Source: Acanthosepion pharaonis (Eukaryota > Mollusca > Cephalopoda > Sepiida > Sepiidae). Taken from it: 64,000 nucleotides of DNA. Location: contig CAHIKZ030005499.1 in NCBI GenBank assembly GCA_903632075.3, positions 1,859,501 through 1,923,500 on the forward strand. The letters run 5' to 3'. Positions within the stretch are counted from its first letter, which is position 1; every line of letters begins with the position of its first letter. Of this stretch, positions 21,718 to 30,799 are shown one piece after another. The position numbers were made by a program, and so were the translations under genes. The notes under the pieces were generated by a model, which saw only the letters and a list, made by a program, of their open reading frames with translations, did not search any database and was not told the origin of the DNA.

Positions 21718-21985
21718 TGATACATTAGTCGAGTAATGGATAGCGGCTCGGATTGAGGAATCGGAGAGCCGAGTTCGAATTTCGGTTGAATCCATTACAA
21801 TCACTTACGTGCTAATACCCGTGGGAAAGGTATGAATCCTCTTCTTCTCACCTCCAGCTATGGGTAAATAGAAAATGGCAACCTACTGCGGGAAAAATCT
21901 GCCTCGTTAGTCACGTATCGAAAGGAAAGATTCATGATTGCTTAAACGTGTATCACGCATGGCACATAACTGACTGAATACATTG
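21718..21985 (+). mobile_element. tRNA-derived SINE, family A
   Basis: Head gtaatggatagcggctcgg with B box gagttcgaatttcgg. Body gggaaaggtatgaatcc and ccagctatgggtaaatag, then gcaacctactgcggg and the tail cacgcatggcacataac. Compared with the 54790-55090 copy, a central segment of about 40-50 bp is missing. Confidence 0.85.
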
Positions 21986-22494
21986 TTTCAAGGCTTTTGT
22001 TTCATTGCATCTCGCTAGTAAAACTTTCTAACAATAGCCGCCATTTTTTGACGGCACGGGTACACTAGTAATAAATAACCATCAAGCAGTAAAAAACTCA
22101 TCAGACGCATTATTTTTCATTTTCTTAATATTCGGAAAACCTATACTTAAAGAATGTAGGATCCTAGCATTTGCAGACGGCTTTAATAGACGTTATAGCT
22201 ATCGCTGAATTAAAATACACTAATATACCTAATTTCTCATGCACACTGAAATTACGCTATTTTACGAATTAAACCCACGCACAGATGCCACGAGGTAAAC
22301 ACGTGACACCCACAAATATAATAATGTCATAAAATGATAATTGTAAATATCTTGTTCGTGTAACCAATGAAAACAAAACGGCTTAGAATTAAAAAAAAAA
22401 TCGAAATAACCCTGCATTATTCCACTTAGCAAAACTTCTGATGAAGTGAAATTAAATAGAAAAATATGTTTAATTTGCAAACATTTTCTTTCTT
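21986..22494. other. unassigned
   Basis: Nothing recognised. The small minus ORF 22262-22480 has no motif. Confidence 0.3.
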
Positions 22495-22774
22495 ATCTGT
22501 CTATATCTCTGAGATGAGGCATTATGATTATTTACATTATTTACATTATTCGGACTGTTATCCTCATTTTCATTGCCATATTCACGTTTCGGTCGTTGGA
22601 GAGTTGAGTTAAAGGGAAATAACTGAGAAATCCGGAAGAATCATTGCACGTTTTCCCGTACAATGCCTCTTCCGGATGAACAATCTACCCCGGTGAACAA
22701 AATAAAGGGTTCAGTTCGAAATTCCTGTCACTTGAAATAGGCCGAAGTGTACAACGGCTGAAAAGTTGTGAATA
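22495..22774. mobile_element. hammerhead-SINE pieces, inverted pair
   Basis: 22495-22600 is a minus-strand tail of the SINE at 29901-30240 (ctatatctctgagatgaggc, acattattcggactgttatc, cgtttcgg). 22690-22774 is a plus-strand piece: gggttcagttcgaaattcc, cttgaaataggccg, acaacggctg. The Tigger element interrupts the plus-strand piece, which resumes at 25044. Confidence 0.7.
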
Positions 22775-22798
22775 CAGTGTAACCTGGATATAAGAGAC
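22775..22798 (+). repeat. left TIR of the Tigger element
   Basis: Starts CAGTGTAACCTGGATATAAG. The right TIR has C instead of T at position 11. Likely the transposase end-binding and cleavage site. Confidence 0.9.
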
Positions 22799-23266
22799 CC
22801 GGATATAAGAGAAACCCAGATATGAGAGATTTTCTCTGGTCCCAAATTAGAGCCTGTGTTAATGTATATAAATTAGACCCGGATATAAGAGAAACCCGGA
22901 TATAAGAGAGATTTTCTCTGGTCCCGTCCTCCCCGATATAAGAGAGTTCGTTTTGAGTGACAGTGTGATGTCGTAAATCGGTCAAACAGAGGTCAGTTAG
23001 AGAGAGAGAGTGAAGTTCAATGACTTAATCTTGACTAGTCTAGAGACACGGTGTGACCAATCTGTGTCTGTAGGAGACACCCTCTACCTTATGATTTTGC
23101 TTTGTGTGTCTAAGGATAACGCCGCCCGCTTTTTTGCCGACTTTGCTTGTCGTTGCATTTACTGGACAGCACTTTCACTTTACCCACTGTTCTGTTGAGT
23201 CAGAAGTTTGTCTGTTTGGTTATTTTGCCACTGAAAACCGTTTGCTTGCGATCATTGCGATTAGTG

Positions 23267-24706
23267 ATGTTGGCGTCTCAACGAAAAACGCTGAGCATTT
23301 CTGAACAGTTGGAGCTCATCGACGATGTCAAAGTGAAGAAACTCAAACTGGCCGCTGCAGCCCAAAAGTACGGAATCGGTTATTCAACAGCAGCAAAAAT
23401 TCTCAAGAAAGAAGACGATCTCAAATCTTGCATGCAAATGAACGGAAACACTAATCGCAAACGAAAGCGCCAATCCGTGCACAAGGACGTTAACGAAGCG
23501 CTTACACAATGGTTTATTCAAGCATGTGCTCATGGAGCTACCGTCACCGATCACGTCATCAGGCAGAAAGCATCACAACTGGCCGTAAATCTTGAAGTTG
23601 ATTTTGAACCGAGCAATGGCTGGCTCATGCGCTGGAAGCAGGCTAATAACGTTTCGTTCAAAATATTTCACGGCGAATCAACGTCAGCAGATCACGGTTC
23701 TGCCAACGAATGGGTGACAAACGTTTTGCCGCAACTTTTTCCTGGATATGATCCAAAAGATGTTTGGGACTGTGATGAAACGGGAATTTTCTACAAAGCC
23801 ATGCCGTCTGGATCTTTGCGATTTGCCGACGACGAACAGTCAAATGGGACAAAAGTTCCCAAAGACAGACTCACGATGCTTCAGTTCACAAACATGGACG
23901 GCAGGGAAAAGCAAGCTGTAGTTGTTGGTAAGTCGGCAAAACCACGCTGCTTTAAAAATGTCAAAACACTGCCGTTTTCTTACTTCGCTAATCGTAAAGC
24001 CTGGATGACTAGTCAGCTGTTTACTGACGTTATGAAAACGCTTGATCGAAAAATGATTGCTCAAAATCGAAAGATTATTCTGTTTTTGGACAATGCAACT
24101 TGTCATAACTTACTGCCGGGTACAAATCTGTCAAACATCAAATTGTCGTTCATGTCACCAAACACTACCAGTCTCATTCAACCTTTGGATCAAGACATCA
24201 TTCGTTCATTCAAAGCGTATTATCGTTGGGAACTTGTTAGAATGCAAATCGCAGCGATCGATGCTACACCGCCAGTGCCGCTGTCCGAGGTGGCCAAACA
24301 GATAACTGTTTTGAAGGCCATGCACATGATGAAGCGAGCACTTTTCATGGTCAAACCGTCAGCAATTCAAAATTGTTTTAAAAAGGCCGGCTTTATCATT
24401 GAATCACAGGCTGATGTGGAAGAAATACTCGACGAAAATGATCAAGTTTCTCCACCATCGGGCATGGAGCAAACAGATTTTGACGAATTTATCAGCTTCG
24501 ACGACCGTACACAATGTTATGGAGAACTGACTGACACGGACATCACACGTGGTATAAAATCGGATGATCAAGATTTTGACGAAGATGATGATGCTGAAAG
24601 CGTAAGTTCTGAAGTTTCTGAAAGTGACAAACCAATGCCGAATTGTCTGGCTGCATTGAATGCGCTTGAAACTCTGACAGCCTACTTTGAAGCAAAAAAG
24701 CAGTAA
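23267..24706 (+). CDS. pogo/Tigger-family transposase, 479 aa
   Basis: Cut-and-paste transposase of a TA-targeting pogo/Tigger element; it would act in the nucleus on its own TIRs. An in-frame ATG at 23147 would add 40 hydrophobic residues with no family likeness. I chose 23267 because MLASQRKTLSISEQLELID begins the usual N-terminal helix-turn-helix. Domains: psq/CENP-B-type HTH (about 8-55, with KLAAAAQKYGIGYSTAAKIL), a basic NRKRKR segment (63-68, possible nuclear signal), a CENP-B/Tc5-type second HTH (about 74-138, ending MRWKQANNVSFKIFHG), then the DDE_1 catalytic core. The catalytic residues appear to be D170 (DCDETG), D275 (LFLDNATCH) and D308 (SLIQPLDQDII). The last two are 32 residues apart, the DDD form usual for pogo/Tigger. 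The acidic C-terminus (about 385-450) is normal for the family. No stop or frameshift breaks the frame, so it may be functional; expression is unknown. A domesticated relative (jerky/CENP-B-like) is unlikely because the TIRs are intact. Confidence 0.93.
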   Translation: MLASQRKTLSISEQLELIDDVKVKKLKLAAAAQKYGIGYSTAAKILKKEDDLKSCMQMNGNTNRKRKRQSVHKDVNEALTQWFIQACAHGATVTDHVIRQKASQLAVNLEVDFEPSNGWLMRWKQANNVSFKIFHGESTSADHGSANEWVTNVLPQLFPGYDPKDVWDCDETGIFYKAMPSGSLRFADDEQSNGTKVPKDRLTMLQFTNMDGREKQAVVVGKSAKPRCFKNVKTLPFSYFANRKAWMTSQLFTDVMKTLDRKMIAQNRKIILFLDNATCHNLLPGTNLSNIKLSFMSPNTTSLIQPLDQDIIRSFKAYYRWELVRMQIAAIDATPPVPLSEVAKQITVLKAMHMMKRALFMVKPSAIQNCFKKAGFIIESQADVEEILDENDQVSPPSGMEQTDFDEFISFDDRTQCYGELTDTDITRGIKSDDQDFDEDDDAESVSSEVSESDKPMPNCLAALNALETLTAYFEAKKQ

Positions 24707-24890
24707 TCCTGATGGCGCATTGAAAATGATTTACGGACTGTATGATAGTGTTCATGATGTTAACAAAGAGATTTCTGTACAATCAAAATGACTGACTTTT
24801 TTAAGAAAAAGTAATTTTGATTGAATTATTTTGAAAACTGATTGAAAATGTATTTTTTTTTTGTCTGTGTTTTTATGTCTATAACTGTTA

Positions 24891-24896
24891 AATAAA
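24891..24896 (+). promoter_or_regulatory. polyadenylation signal of the transposase gene
   Basis: AATAAA 185 bp after the stop codon and inside the transposon, so the gene seems to carry its own 3' end signal. Confidence 0.6.
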
Positions 24897-25017
24897 CTAG
24901 TGTTCTGTACGTAAAAAGCGTTATATGAAGTGTTCCCATACTTACCTAAACAAAATAGACCAAACCCGGATAGAAGAGAAACCCGGATATAAGAGACTTC
25001 TTCTCCGGTCCCGACAA

Positions 25018-25041
25018 CTCTCTTATATCCGGGTTACACTG
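25018..25041 (-). repeat. right TIR of the Tigger element
   Basis: The reverse complement starts CAGTGTAACCCGGATATAAG. Confidence 0.9.
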
Positions 25042-25043
25042 TA

Positions 25044-25085
25044 TAGCAAGGAAAATGAGGATAACAGTCCGAATAATATAAATTT
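25044..25085 (+). mobile_element. hammerhead-SINE, remainder right of Tigger
   Basis: gaaaatgaggataacagtcc then gaataatataaa continues the SINE broken at 22774. At 30158 the same tract is uninterrupted. Confidence 0.75.
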
Positions 25086-25729
<644 letters not shown>

Positions 25730-25737
25730 TTTATTTA

Positions 25738-25985
25738 AAAATATGATTCCAATTCTACATAAGAGTTCTCATGTCTCAAAACAAGAGCCGACAACTTCAA
25801 TATAATTATTTGAATTAAATTGAAATAAGTTATTCAAAAAAAAAAATTCGCTTGAAGATGGAACAGAGCTTGGTACTTTAATTCAATTTAATTCAAATAA
25901 TTATATTCAAGTTTTCGGCTCCTGTTTTGAAACATGAGAACTCTTATGTAGCGATGGAATCATATTTTTAAATAATTATATTTAT
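25738..25985. repeat. palindrome, ~90-bp arms
   Basis: Left arm 25738-25838, right arm 25880-25980, about 90 percent complementary by eye. The arm holds ctacataagagttctcatg and tataattatttgaattaaat. It lies directly beside a (TA)n array. Confidence 0.9.
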
Positions 25986-26080
25986 GCTCTACTTTTGTAT
26001 CGAGCACTATTTTTTAAAGATAATAACAAAAATACTAAAGAACTTTGGATTATTTACCTAACGAGTTCTTTCCTATTTTT

Positions 26081-26095
<15 letters not shown>
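25965..26095. repeat. dispersed segment, inverted copy of 41030-41165
   Basis: ctctacttttgtatcgagca and ctttggattatttacctaac recur as reverse complement at 41050-41150 with few differences. In both places the segment leads into (CA)n or (TA)n. Confidence 0.85.

Positions 26096-26140
<45 letters not shown>
26081..26140. repeat. (CA)n(TA)n array
   Basis: Short CA run then about 50 bp of TA. Confidence 0.97.
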
Positions 26141-26145
<5 letters not shown>

Positions 26146-26259
26146 TTTCGTTAAAAACGACTGACAAGTTTTTGTGATAAAGTGTTCTCTATAATTTTTC
26201 ATGTTCTTATATTTTTTTTCCTTTTCAGGTCATAAATTGTATAAAAAAATGTTCAAATG

Positions 26260-26480
26260 TTTTATATATGCAAGTGCTTTCCGCTATACTTTTAGCCATT
26301 ATCAAGGATGAATTTCATTTTAATTTAACTGAATATATGGATTGTTTTCTATTTGTAGATTATAGGAATGTTTAATTTTCCAAACACTGTCATCACTAAT
26401 AAAAGTATAGCCGAAAGCGATTGGACTTGGACATATAAAACATTCGGACAATTTTTTTATAATTTATCTCCTGAAAAGAA
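26260..26480. mobile_element. palindrome of Penelope-like termini
   Basis: Outer arms hold cgctatacttttagccatta (minus) and aaagtatagccgaaagcgat (plus) around a ~90-bp centre. The same terminal sequence flanks the GIY-YIG fragment at 38700-39275, so this is a truncated inverted pair of that element's ends. Confidence 0.7.
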
Positions 26481-26590
26481 AAAAAAATGTTATAAGGACA
26501 CATGAGAAATTATACAAAAAACTTAATCACGGTACCTTGTCAGCCGTTTTTAACGAAATTTGCATAAAATCGGGATTGCTACCCAAATAC

Positions 26591-26593
<3 letters not shown>

Positions 26594-26628
<35 letters not shown>
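26594..26628. repeat. (TA)n array
   Basis: About 35 bp of TA. Confidence 0.95.
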
Positions 26629-26636
<8 letters not shown>

Positions 26637-26837
26637 GAGTATGTGGTGCAGTTCAATTTACATTGCATGAATCATTCATACAAAAAACAGATATAGAAGT
26701 TATTGATTTAAATGGCGAGAATACATCTTCGCAAAAATATTTTAATAAATTACATTAACCCCGAACCTGTAAATGAATGTTATGATCCCTGTTTATAAAT
26801 TCCAGTTGCATAAGGTCTTTTTTAGTTTTTTACCAGC

Positions 26838-26865
26838 TTTCGTCTGTTCCTACAGACATCATCAG
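26838..26865 (-). ncRNA. hammerhead-like motif (partial)
   Basis: On the minus strand, an exact CTGATGA (26865-26859), then T, a 5-bp stem GTCTG/CAGAC with a six-base loop, then GAAA (26841-26838). No convincing stem III and cleavage triplet follow, so this is probably a decayed or half core. Confidence 0.5.
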
Positions 26866-27002
26866 GTATGGAAACAGATTTGTTTTTGTTTTTTACTTCT
26901 CGGTAATAACAGGACAACGAAAATATAGATGTAATCCGAAAAATGATTTTAGAAATGTGTTATTGTTAATTGTAAGAAATTTTTTTGGAGCGTTTTTTTG
27001 GA

Positions 27003-27125
27003 GCCATTTTGTTTCAACACTTCTGGTTGTCTTGTTAAGTGATGGTGTTGAATGTAGAATCTAGAATTCTACATTCAACACCATCACTTGATAAGACACT
27101 AGAAGTGTTGAAACAAAATGGCTAT
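27003..27125. repeat. palindrome, ~60-bp arms and no loop
   Basis: caacaccatcac and gatggtgttg arms meet at gaatctagaattc (27057-27069). Only a handful of mismatches occur over ~60 bp each side. The right arm includes cttgataagacactagaag and tgttgaaac, a hammerhead-like arrangement with a degenerate first box. Confidence 0.92.
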
Positions 27126-27263
27126 TTATGTAGTGATTATATAACATGTTTATGTTATAATCTTCGAATAAATTACATTTGCTCTCTACACTGTATTGAG
27201 CACTCTTTTAAGAATAGTATTTTTGGTTATTGGAATTTATTCCGTATACAGCAATCCTATACT

Positions 27264-27267
<4 letters not shown>

Positions 27268-27314
<47 letters not shown>
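27268..27314. repeat. (TA)n array
   Basis: About 47 bp of TA. Confidence 0.97.
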
Positions 27315-27317
<3 letters not shown>

Positions 27318-27679
27318 CTTAAAAGCCGCCCTATCGATATTTAAGCTAGCTCCTCAAGGGAAGGGCTCTTGATACGGCCTTCATTACAATAGGTAGGAGG
27401 AGTAGACGCGATAAGCAACAATAAACTACAGAACTCAAAATTGATTGCTGCATTTAAGTATTGAATTAATATTTAAGCTTACCTCTTAAAAGTTAAACGA
27501 TAATTCTTCTGTTGCCACTTAATTTAAAGACAATTTGATATACGTCGCTCCTTACTTTCTGTATAGACAATTATTTTTATTTCATGCGCGGCCTTTGCTG
27601 GATTTTGCAGTTAATTTAGAGTATTTCCAAATTTATTTTCAAGTTATAAAAATTGTTAGCGTTCAAAAAATTTCGTCGC

Positions 27680-27855
27680 AAAAAACTGCTGAAAACAATC
27701 GCAGAAATGAAAACTTGTGAATCCAAAATATCAGGTTTGCGGGTCTGGATCCAACCCAGAATGTTTTCAATTTGCTCACGGAGTTGGACTGATTTCAAAA
27801 AGGTATTTTATGTTGCGTTACGGCCTGTAGGAGTAAAGTTGAAAACACGGACAGT
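27680..27855. repeat. direct repeat, copy 1 (partner 28435-28595)
   Basis: aatgaaaacttgtgaatcc and ttacggcctgtaggagtaaa recur at 28445 and 28560 as aatgaaaacttgggaatcc and ctacggcctctaggaataaa. The two copies bracket a LINE fragment. Confidence 0.8.
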
Positions 27856-27859
27856 TATA

Positions 27860-28345
27860 TTCTGAAACGCTGTAGTAATTTTTCGTTGGCAACAAAGAGT
27901 ACAGAACTGCTACGTGATATGTCTCGTCCTTTATGACAGCGAATGTTGGACGGTCTCCTCCAAGATGAAGAAGAGACTCGAGGCGACGGAAGTATGGTTC
28001 TACAGAAGGATGCTAAGGATATCATGGACCGACCGTATGAGCAACGATGAGGTTTTGGAGAGGATGCAAACAAGGAGGAAGCTTATACTTAACATCAGGA
28101 AGAGTCAGCTGAAATTTATGAGACACGCAATAAGAAAGGACGGCTTGGAGAATCTGATACTCACAGGGCGGATAGAGGGAATGAAAGACAAGGGAAAGCA
28201 ACGCATGACATACCTATTAAGTGGATGGCAGAACAGTGTCTGGGAGAAGTAGCAAACGAACTAAACATATTGAGAACAAAGGATAAGGCGAAGTAAAGAG
28301 CCATGATCGCCTACGTCCTGAGGCGACACGGCACATAAAAAAAGA
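27860..28345 (+). pseudogene. RTE-like LINE C-terminal region
   Basis: The frame at 27914-28252 is open for 112 residues: LYDSECWTVSSKMKKRLEAT, EVWFYRRMLRISWTDRMSND, ILNIRKSQLKFMRHAIRKDG and LENLILTGRIEGMKDKGKQR. This is the region just after RT in RTE-related LINE proteins. The 3' end (gagccatgatcgcctacgtc, ggcacataaaaaaag) matches 9935-9985. 5' truncated, same family as 9135-10005, 47310-47455 and the source of the 150-bp repeat at 36311. Confidence 0.85.
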
Positions 28346-28434
28346 ATTTTTTTTCATTTGAACATGAGCTATTGAAAGTTAAAGAGTTGTGTCCCTTTAA
28401 TTTTTTATCAGTAGAATTCAGCACAGCGGAATCC

Positions 28435-28595
28435 AAAAACAATAGCAGCAATGAAAACTTGGGAATCCAAAATTTCAGAATTGTGAGTGCGGATGCAGAC
28501 CGGAATGTTATCAATTTGGCCACAGAGTCGGCCTGATTCCAAAATGGTATGATGTTTGGCTACGGCCTCTAGGAATAAAGTTGAAAAAAGTGTGA
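28435..28595. repeat. direct repeat, copy 2
   Basis: Partner of 27680-27855; see there. Confidence 0.8.
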
Positions 28596-29424
28596 CAGAA
28601 GATTGTTTGTCTTAATACTATACAAATAACTCACTCGCTACTTCAATTTCAACTTTTGGATCTTCAGGCGAGTAATTATTATACCTCATGCTACTTTGTG
28701 CCTCCATTTCATTTTATGTCGTCAAAGAAAAAAATGCATATCTGCTTTTCCTTTTGTATTTAATCTTTACCGGGGGGGGGGTCTTTTATTTTATTTTTAA
28801 ATTCCCGGTTCCCAGTTTGTCAGTAGGAAGTTCATTTCATGCTCAAATTTCGCCATAATTTGTGATCGTTTGTTTAGCAAGTTCATGGGTGTTTTTCACC
28901 ATTACTATTGCTATTTTTTCTAGCAAGTACAACCTGCAAACCCTTGACCATTTCTCGAACAATTTTCGTAAGTATTTGCCATCTGAGGAAAATAAATAAA
29001 TATACTTTTAATAAAAAAACGGAGCTTCTACTCAAATACGAGTATCCACGAAAATAATATTTAATAAAATCTGTCGGATAAATAAATTTTTTAAAAAATC
29101 CATCCCTTTCTTTGGAAATTGCTTTGTTTACGTTACGATTCTAAACTGAGCAGTTATGTCTATTTCGAGAGTCAGAGAAAAGTCTGTGTCCTAAAGGCAA
29201 AATCCAAATTTGGTTGACCATCATGGCACTTCGTCTTCGAGAGCCAGATTTAATGATGGCTTCACTTAGGGGAAAGCAAGTTCTCAAATCATGCCGCAGA
29301 TGACATATTTTTCTCTAATAAAATTTCTCAAACATTCATGCAGGTAGACGAAAATAAATAAATATACTGTTTAACAAATAAACGGTGAGTCTACTCAAAA
29401 TACGAGTACCCACTAAAAATAATG
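28596..29424. repeat. mostly unassigned, with a ~90-bp direct repeat
   Basis: 28983-29072 and 29340-29425 share gaaaataaataaatatact and ctactcaaatacgagta, then diverge. The last copy leads into the CA/TA array. Nothing else recognised. Confidence 0.55.
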
Positions 29425-29503
<79 letters not shown>

Positions 29504-29520
29504 AGTAGAGAGAGAGAGAG
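29425..29520. repeat. (AC)n(AT)n(AG)n compound microsatellite
   Basis: AC to about 29457, AT to about 29485, AG to about 29520. Confidence 0.97.
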
Positions 29521-29689
29521 ATTTAGATAAATCAAACGACCAGATATAAGCAACCGTATGCGCGTGTGTTGGCGCGGATAGACGGGCAACCAAATAAATT
29601 ATCATCAGATTTATTCATGAGGCGTAAATATAACAGTGCACGATGTGGTTAGACAGAGCAAAGTTATATATTAATAAATATATCTATAC

Positions 29690-29807
29690 CTACGTTTTGG
29701 TGTTCGACTTAAGTTTCGCTGGTTTTCCAGCTCATCGGGCACAAATTATAGCTTATAGGATATACTTTGTGTCCGATGAGCTGGAAAACCAACGAAACAC
29801 CTAAACG

Positions 29808-29812
<5 letters not shown>
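29690..29812. repeat. palindrome with two hammerhead-like motifs
   Basis: The minus arm (29738-29714) reads CCGATGA, stem GCTGG/CCAGC, GAAAC, then TTAAGTC. The plus arm (29773-29797) reads CCGATGA, GCTGG/CCAAC, GAAAC. The second base of the usual CTGATGA is C in both, so catalysis is doubtful. The outer parts pair as well (cctacgttttggtgtt with aacacctaaacgaagg, with mismatches). Confidence 0.75.

Positions 29813-29840
<28 letters not shown>
29813..29840. repeat. (TA)n array
   Basis: About 28 bp of TA directly after the palindrome. Confidence 0.95.
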
Positions 29841-29844
<4 letters not shown>

Positions 29845-29900
29845 TTCAATTAAAAGGTGCAAATATTTTATAAATTCATGAATCATTCATACAAAAAACA

Positions 29901-30240
29901 AGGACACATGGCACAGTGGATAAAGGCGTTGGTTAGATCGAGTGACAGGGGCCAAAAGAGTGTAACTTCACTACCCAGTTAAGGCAGTGGAGAACTTTCA
30001 GAGGGAAAATTAACAGGAGATAACTGATAACTGACATCCATCAAACATGGCACGTGGAACTAGAACAGTCTACCCCAGTGAGCGAAATAAAGGGTTCAGT
30101 TCGACATTCCAACCACCTGAAGAAGGCCGGAGCGTACAACGGCCGAAACGTTGTGATAAATATGGCAACAAAGATGAGGACAATAGTCCGAATAATGTAA
30201 ATAATGTACATAATACCTCATCTCAGAAATATAGACAGAG
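29901..30240 (+). mobile_element. SINE-like element with tRNA-type A box and hammerhead-like core
   Basis: Order of parts: a head with a good A box TGGCACAGTGG (29909-29919) and a degenerate B-box region near 29965; a middle segment ggagataactgataactgac; a hammerhead-like core CTGAAGA (30117-30123), stem GGCCG/CGGCC, GAAAC (30145-30149); and a tail with aggacaatagtccgaataat and cctcatctcagaaatatag. A minus-strand copy at 42411-42693 has the same order with a better B box. Broken copies lie at 4505-4830, 22495-22774 and 25044-25085. Stem III and a cleavage site are not convincing, so ribozyme activity is unproven. Schistosome Smα elements are a known precedent for SINE-like repeats with hammerheads. 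Confidence 0.75.
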
Positions 30241-30799
30241 TAAACTCTTCCAATTGTAGAGTCAAATTTTACACTTGGATGAACTTGAACATCAGCTCTT
30301 CTTTTTCTTCATGTGTTGTTGCCGCATGTGTAATATGCAATCTGATGATAATGAAGAGCTTTTTGTTGCGAAATTTTATCGTTGGCACAATTTAATGAAT
30401 GCTGTAGGAGTCTTTTCTTTGTGCAGCGATTTCATTTCTAAAAGAAACTCTCTGACCATTTTCGAGATAGACTGTTGGATTGCAGGATGCCTTTCATGAA
30501 TAGGAAACCCCAAAATTCGCCAAAATGCTTCTTTGATACCGGTATATCAATCAAATTTATATTGAGAAATTTCATCTCGAACATTTTCTTATTGTGTAGG
30601 AAAATATGGCTGCAACAGATCCCTTATTTATATATTTGCATATATATTTAATAGATTTCACGGAATCGCAAAATCCAACATGTATGTGTGCATTTGACAG
30701 TAAGGAACAGTAGGTTACAATTTATCTATTATCAACCACATGGCTGTCAGCCATAGTTCCAAAGCCTCCATCTTCAGGTGATCTTCTCAAATAAGAGGG
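30241..30799. other. unassigned
   Basis: Small ORFs without recognisable motifs. Confidence 0.3.

Larger units (their letters stand above)
22775..25041 (+). mobile_element. pogo/Tigger-type DNA transposon, apparently complete
   Basis: A 2267-bp element. Outer TIRs of about 24 bp begin CAGTGTAACCYGGATATAAG at both ends and differ at about one position. It is flanked by TA (22773-22774 and 25042-25043), the usual Tc1/mariner/pogo target. Near the ends are extra copies of a CCCGGATATAAGAGA-like motif: six on the left (22775-22945) and three on the right (24965-25041), counting those in the TIRs. One uninterrupted transposase ORF lies inside, with AATAAA at 24891. With ends, target duplication and ORF all present, it is the youngest-looking autonomous element in the window. 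Confidence 0.93.

Noticed and set aside
23147..23266. N-terminal extension of the transposase (40 residues)
   Set aside because: Hydrophobic and unlike the family; the ATG at 23267 starts directly at the HTH domain.
23010..24782. Other-frame and minus-strand ORFs over the transposase
   Set aside because: Shadows of the real reading frame.
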